Of a DNA stretch of 17,049 bases, positions 14,222-17,049 are shown one piece after another. A program made the translations under genes and the position numbers. The notes below the pieces were generated by a model. It ran no database searches. It was not told the origin of the DNA and saw only the letters and a program-made list of their open reading frames with translations. The DNA lies in contig CAZGFQ010000040.1 of the NCBI GenBank assembly GCA_964525185.1, forward strand, positions 1 to 17,049, given 5' to 3'. This stretch comes from JABHGY01 sp964525185. GTDB taxonomy: Bacteria > Fidelibacterota > Marinisomatia > Marinisomatales > UBA1611. Numbering within the stretch: the stretch's first letter is position 1; each line of letters begins with the position of its first letter.

Positions 14222-15267
14222 GATCTCCCAAAAAAGGTCGCATGGATCTTCAAAATACAGAATCGGGGTTTGTCGTTAGTCCATTCATGAATCCAGAAGG
14301 GAACGAAACACTCTTTTTGAAATCAGATGTGTTTGCTTCTACAGATAAAAATGGGAATTGGATAGTCGAAAAAGGGGAATTACTGAAAAATGAAGATACA
14401 GAGAAATCTCCACAAAAATATTACCTAAACAATAGGCCTGATACAGAAATTTCCGGAGAAAAATCTCACTTCATTAAAATGGTAGAAAATGGAATTACGG
14501 CCATTGAAGAAGGCGAATTTGATAAAGTAGTTTCTGCCAGAACTTACGATGAACCATTATCGGATAATTTTGATATTATTGATCAATTTAACCGGTTGGA
14601 AAACGCATATCCCGATGCTTTCGTGAGTTTGGTTTCCATCCCTGGGCGTGGAACGTGGATGGGTGCGACACCGGAATTACTGGTTGAATCAACAAATAAT
14701 CATTTTCGAACGGTGTCTGTAGCCGGGACTCAACCGTTTCCTTTGGATAAGGATGTGTCTGAAGCTACATGGAATCAGAAAGAAATAGAAGAGCAGGCAA
14801 TGGTGAGTCGTTACATTATTGAACAGTTTAAAACCATTCGCCTTAGAGAGTTTGTTGAAACGGGACCCCGATCTGTACGAGCTGGGAATATGATTCATCT
14901 AAAGACAGAATTTAATGTTGATTTAAATGAAGTCCATTTCCCTGAATTGGGAACAGTTATGTTGAATCTACTTCACCCGACATCTGCCGTTTGTGGAATG
15001 CCGAAATTTTCAGCTTTGCGATTTATTGCCGCAAATGAACATTTGAACCGGGAGTTTTACAGTGGATATTTAGGTCCGGTGAATATGGAAGGAATTACAC
15101 GTCTTTATGTGAATCTTCGATGTATGCAAATCTTACGAACGCGTGCGGTTCTTTACGCTGGCGCAGGAATTACACACGATTCTGTTCCGGAAAAAGAATG
15201 GAAAGAAACAGCGCTGAAGTGTCAGACGTTGTTGGATGTGATGAATGGGGATGGACAAAGTGTTTAA
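14222..15267 (+). CDS. menF: MenF, isochorismate synthase (5' end in assembly gap)
   Basis: Converts chorismate to isochorismate, the entry to menaquinone synthesis. The frame is open from the gap (SPKKGR before the first visible ATG at 14242) to the stop at 15265-15267. That ATG is probably internal. Numbering from it, the chorismate-binding domain shows the general base Lys in EFDKVVSAR (K95), TWMGATPELLV, SVAGTQPF, the Glu-rich KEIEEQAMVSRYI, LHPTSAVCGMPK with the catalytic-site His (H245), REFYSGYLGPV (E271) and LYAGAGITHDSVPEKEWKET. Lack of a glutamine amidotransferase partner and the following menD favour isochorismate synthase over anthranilate or aminodeoxychorismate synthase. A menaquinone assignment over a siderophore role rests on the operon. 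Its substrate is the product of the divergent aro operon. Confidence 0.93.
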
Positions 15268-15273
15268 GTCTTT

Positions 15274-15302
15274 GAAGTGTTCACGTGTTCGAAGTGTTAA
15301 AG
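15274..15302 (+). repeat. Degenerate GTGTT-type repeat downstream of menF
   Basis: GAAGTGTT occurs at 15274-15281 and again at 15291-15298, with CACGTGTTC between. Inverted copies of the same words (GTGAACAC, TTTAACACTT) lie at 15341-15374, and AACAC/AACACTT words recur after menD. It looks like a low-complexity intergenic repeat family and not a gene. Confidence 0.6.
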
Positions 15303-15340
15303 GGCTCAAGACTTTTAATTTGTGGGATAAACTCAAATAT

Positions 15341-15374
15341 GTGAACACATTGTAACATGAACATTTTAACACTT
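15341..15374 (+). repeat. Degenerate AACAC-type repeat overlapping the menD start
   Basis: GTGAACACATTGTAACATGAACATTTTAACACTT contains words inverted relative to 15274-15302, such as GTGAACAC against GTGTTCAC and TTTAACACTT against AAGTGTTAAA. The menD ATG (15357) and its first six codons lie inside it, and there is no recognisable ribosome binding site. Confidence 0.6.
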
Positions 15375-17015
15375 AAAAAAAACAACCAACATATTTACGA
15401 TTTAGTCAGTCTTTGTGCAGAGTATGGTGTAGAGAAAGCGGTTGTGTGTCCCGGTTCGCGGTGTGCGCCATTGCTTATTGGGTTTGGCAAACATCCAAAT
15501 ATAGAAACTATATCAGTTGCTGATGAACGATCCGCAGGGTTCATGGGGTTAGGATTGGCTCAACAATCCGGAAAGCCCGTGGTACTTGTTTGTACCTCAG
15601 GTACCGCTGCCCAGAATTTTGCTCCTGCAGTCACTGAAGCTTATTATCAACAGGTTCCCCTGATCATATTAACAGCAGATCGCCCACCGGAATGGATTGA
15701 TCAATGGGATGGCCAAACGATTCATCAAGAAAAAATGTATGAACCCCATATAATGGGCAGTTTTAATTATAATGAAAATAATTCAAACGTTGGGGTAGAA
15801 GCTTTGACTTTAGCTTTAGATGAAACATTAGGTCCGGTGCATATAAATATTCCCATTCGTGAACCATTTTATCCGGAATCTTTGGGTGATATTATATTTT
15901 CCACAAAGACGCGGAGAACACAGAGAAAAACATTTAAAAATATTTCCGAAGAAATATTTAATGAATTTAAATCCATTTTAGAATCATCTGAAAAGGTGAT
16001 GGTTCTAGGTGGGCAGTTGGAACCGAATCAGGAATTGGTGTATTTGCTTCATCGGTTAGATGTGCCAATTGTTGGAGATGTGATTTCAAATCTTCATGGG
16101 GTGGATGGTCTAATTTATTCTGGAGATTTGCTCTTTAAACATGCAGACAAATCATTGAGTCCAAACTTTCTTATTACATTTGGTCGTTCTGTCATTTCCA
16201 AGAATTTGAAATTATTTTTAAAAAAATATAAGCCTAAAATTCATTGGCATATTGGCACGGGGATGGTGGGTAATCCATTTCAAAGTTTGACGAAAGTTAT
16301 TGAAGTTGATCCTGTTGTGTTTTTCAAAAAGTGGGTGGAATTAACCTCGGAGACAGGGAGACACAAAGAAATTTATCATTCAAAACTTTCGACGGCTCAA
16401 ACAGACACACATATACGGTTTAGCAAGTTATTGGATGAAACAGAATTCAATTATTTTTCTGCTGTTCGAAAAGTTTTGAAGCTATTACCCAAAAATAGTG
16501 TGCTTCATTTGGGGAATAGTATGCCGGTTCGAATTGCTAATTATATTGGTGTTCATGATTCAACCATTGATGTTTGGTGTAATCGGGGAACATCCGGAAT
16601 CGACGGTGTGGTAAGTACAGCCGTGGGGCATGCATTGGCAGAACCCAATAGAAAACACTCATTAATTGTGGGAGACCTTTCATTTTTTTATGACCGGAAT
16701 GGACTGTGGCTAAATCATAAATTCCCCACAAACTTACAATTTATTATTTTGAATGATGGTGGCGGCGGGATTTTTAACATGATTCCGGGCCCTTCAAATC
16801 AAGTTGGACTTACGAATCTTTTTACTACACCGCACAAACGAACAGCAGAACTCACAGCAAAAGAATTTGGGTTAAATTATCAATCGGCAGAATCATTGGA
16901 CGAAATTGACGGATGGTTTTCCAGCATCTTGGAAATATTTACAGAAATGAAAATAAATACAGAAATATTTAAAAAATTATTAGTGTTCGAGTTTTCACGA
17001 CCACGAACACCATAA
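15357..17015 (+). CDS. menD: MenD, SEPHCHC synthase (2-succinyl-5-enolpyruvyl-6-hydroxy-3-cyclohexene-1-carboxylate synthase)
   Basis: A thiamine-diphosphate enzyme that decarboxylates 2-oxoglutarate and adds the product to isochorismate from MenF. The 552 residues match the family. The N-terminal domain has VVCPGSRCAPLL (30-40), ADERSAGFMGLGLA with the cofactor-activating Glu (E57), TSGTAAQNFAPAVTEAYY and TADRPPEW. The C-terminal domain has NRGTSGIDGVVSTAVGHALA and the magnesium/ThDP region VGDLSFFYDRNGLW, with ILNDGGGGIFNMIPG. An in-frame stop at 15342 fixes the start at 15357. The middle domain carries two Arg/Lys/Thr-rich stretches (about residues 182-192 and 330-338) that read like translated intergenic repeats. 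The last nine residues, FEFSRPRTP, also fall in repeat-like DNA. All catalytic motifs appear intact, so it is probably functional. Confidence 0.95.
   Translation: MNILTLKKNNQHIYDLVSLCAEYGVEKAVVCPGSRCAPLLIGFGKHPNIETISVADERSAGFMGLGLAQQSGKPVVLVCTSGTAAQNFAPAVTEAYYQQVPLIILTADRPPEWIDQWDGQTIHQEKMYEPHIMGSFNYNENNSNVGVEALTLALDETLGPVHINIPIREPFYPESLGDIIFSTKTRRTQRKTFKNISEEIFNEFKSILESSEKVMVLGGQLEPNQELVYLLHRLDVPIVGDVISNLHGVDGLIYSGDLLFKHADKSLSPNFLITFGRSVISKNLKLFLKKYKPKIHWHIGTGMVGNPFQSLTKVIEVDPVVFFKKWVELTSETGRHKEIYHSKLSTAQTDTHIRFSKLLDETEFNYFSAVRKVLKLLPKNSVLHLGNSMPVRIANYIGVHDSTIDVWCNRGTSGIDGVVSTAVGHALAEPNRKHSLIVGDLSFFYDRNGLWLNHKFPTNLQFIILNDGGGGIFNMIPGPSNQVGLTNLFTTPHKRTAELTAKEFGLNYQSAESLDEIDGWFSSILEIFTEMKINTEIFKKLLVFEFSRPRTP
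15901..15931 (+). repeat. Intragenic CACAAAGACGCGGAGA-type repeat in menD
   Basis: CCACAAAGACGCGGAGAACA followed by CAGAGAAAAAC resembles a purine-rich dispersed repeat that I have seen between genes in many uncultured bacteria. Here it is read in frame as STKTRRTQRKT (from residue 182), in the variable linker between the first two MenD domains. Confidence 0.5.
16345..16371 (+). repeat. Second intragenic CGGAGACAGGGAGACACAAAG-like repeat in menD
   Basis: CTCGGAGACAGGGAGACACA then AAGAAA shares the words CGGAGA, GAGACACA and ACAAAG with 15901-15931. It is read in frame as TSETGRHKE (from residue 330), between the middle and C-terminal domains of MenD. Confidence 0.45.
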
Positions 17016-17040
17016 CACGTAAACACTTTAACACTTTTAA
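16983..17040 (+). repeat. Degenerate AACAC repeat across the menD stop and into the intergenic gap
   Basis: GTGTTCGAG is followed by CACGAACACCATAACACG, AAACACTTTAACACTTTTAA. The words match those on the upstream side of menD (GTGTTCGA-like at 15285-15292, TTTAACACTT at 15365-15374). The menD stop at 17013-17015 lies inside the array. Confidence 0.6.
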
Positions 17041-17041
17041 C

Positions 17042-17046
17042 AGGAG
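17042..17046 (+). promoter_or_regulatory. Ribosome binding site for the next gene of the men operon
   Basis: AGGAG lies three bases before the window end, at the right place for a start codon just outside. The next gene would be expected to continue the men operon (for example menB), but it cannot be seen. Confidence 0.5.
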
Positions 17047-17049
17047 TAA

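Noticed and set aside
15274..15374. CRISPR-like array or hairpin terminator between menF and menD
   Set aside because: Words recur but units vary in length and order, there are no uniform spacers, and the inverted words are not nested to form one clean stem.
1..17049. Mobile element, tRNA, rRNA, toxin-antitoxin or defence genes
   Set aside because: No transposase, integrase, tRNA-like or rRNA-like sequence or defence-type protein is visible. Almost all DNA is explained by core biosynthetic genes and their leaders.

Overview
The window is a dense, AT-rich stretch of bacterial core biosynthesis. Two runs of exactly 100 N mark it as a draft scaffold, probably from an uncultured organism. It holds four amino-acid or cofactor clusters: histidine, methionine, chorismate and menaquinone. 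The mix suggests a free-living, prototrophic, menaquinone-respiring bacterium near the FCB (Bacteroidota-like) group. That mix is a long-form HisG, a separate monofunctional HisB with its own HAD phosphatase, a MetA/MetY direct-sulfhydrylation route, and a MenF/MenD/MenI/MenG pathway. A Marinimicrobia (SAR406)-type genome would fit, but this placement is a guess from gene style and composition, not a computed phylogeny.

Positions 1-6461 (minus strand) are a histidine operon read as leader peptide, hisG, hisD, hisC, HAD phosphatase, hisB, hisH, hisA, hisF. The junctions from hisG to hisF all overlap by 1 to 7 bases, so the operon looks translationally coupled. hisF runs off the left edge. Upstream of hisG is a classic attenuator: a 24-residue leader peptide with four His codons in five positions, followed by a strong terminator hairpin ending 15 bases before the hisG start.

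Positions 6573-9154 (plus strand) are a methionine operon: a candidate promoter, a SAM-I (S-box) riboswitch, metY (O-acetylhomoserine sulfhydrylase) and a divergent metA-family homoserine acyltransferase. The acyltransferase carries the Glu associated with acetyl-CoA use. Together they would convert homoserine to O-acetylhomoserine and then homocysteine, under SAM feedback.

Positions 9155-12303 (minus strand) are a shikimate operon in the order aroC, aroK, aroB, aroQ, converging on metA with no bases between the two stop codons. From 12406 (plus strand) a TetR-family regulator heads a menaquinone operon: tetR, menG/ubiE, menI, menF, menD, with a ribosome binding site for a next gene at the right edge. 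The 102-base gap between aroC and tetR carries a 7-2-7 inverted repeat. This sits on a candidate -35 box for the aro operon, so one regulator may link chorismate supply to chorismate use.

I see no clearly novel defence or mobile system. The most notable items are the his attenuator, the aro/men shared operator, the HAD enzyme as candidate histidinol-phosphatase, a perfect 12-bp hairpin at the metY-metA junction, and degenerate repeats that flank and enter the menD reading frame.
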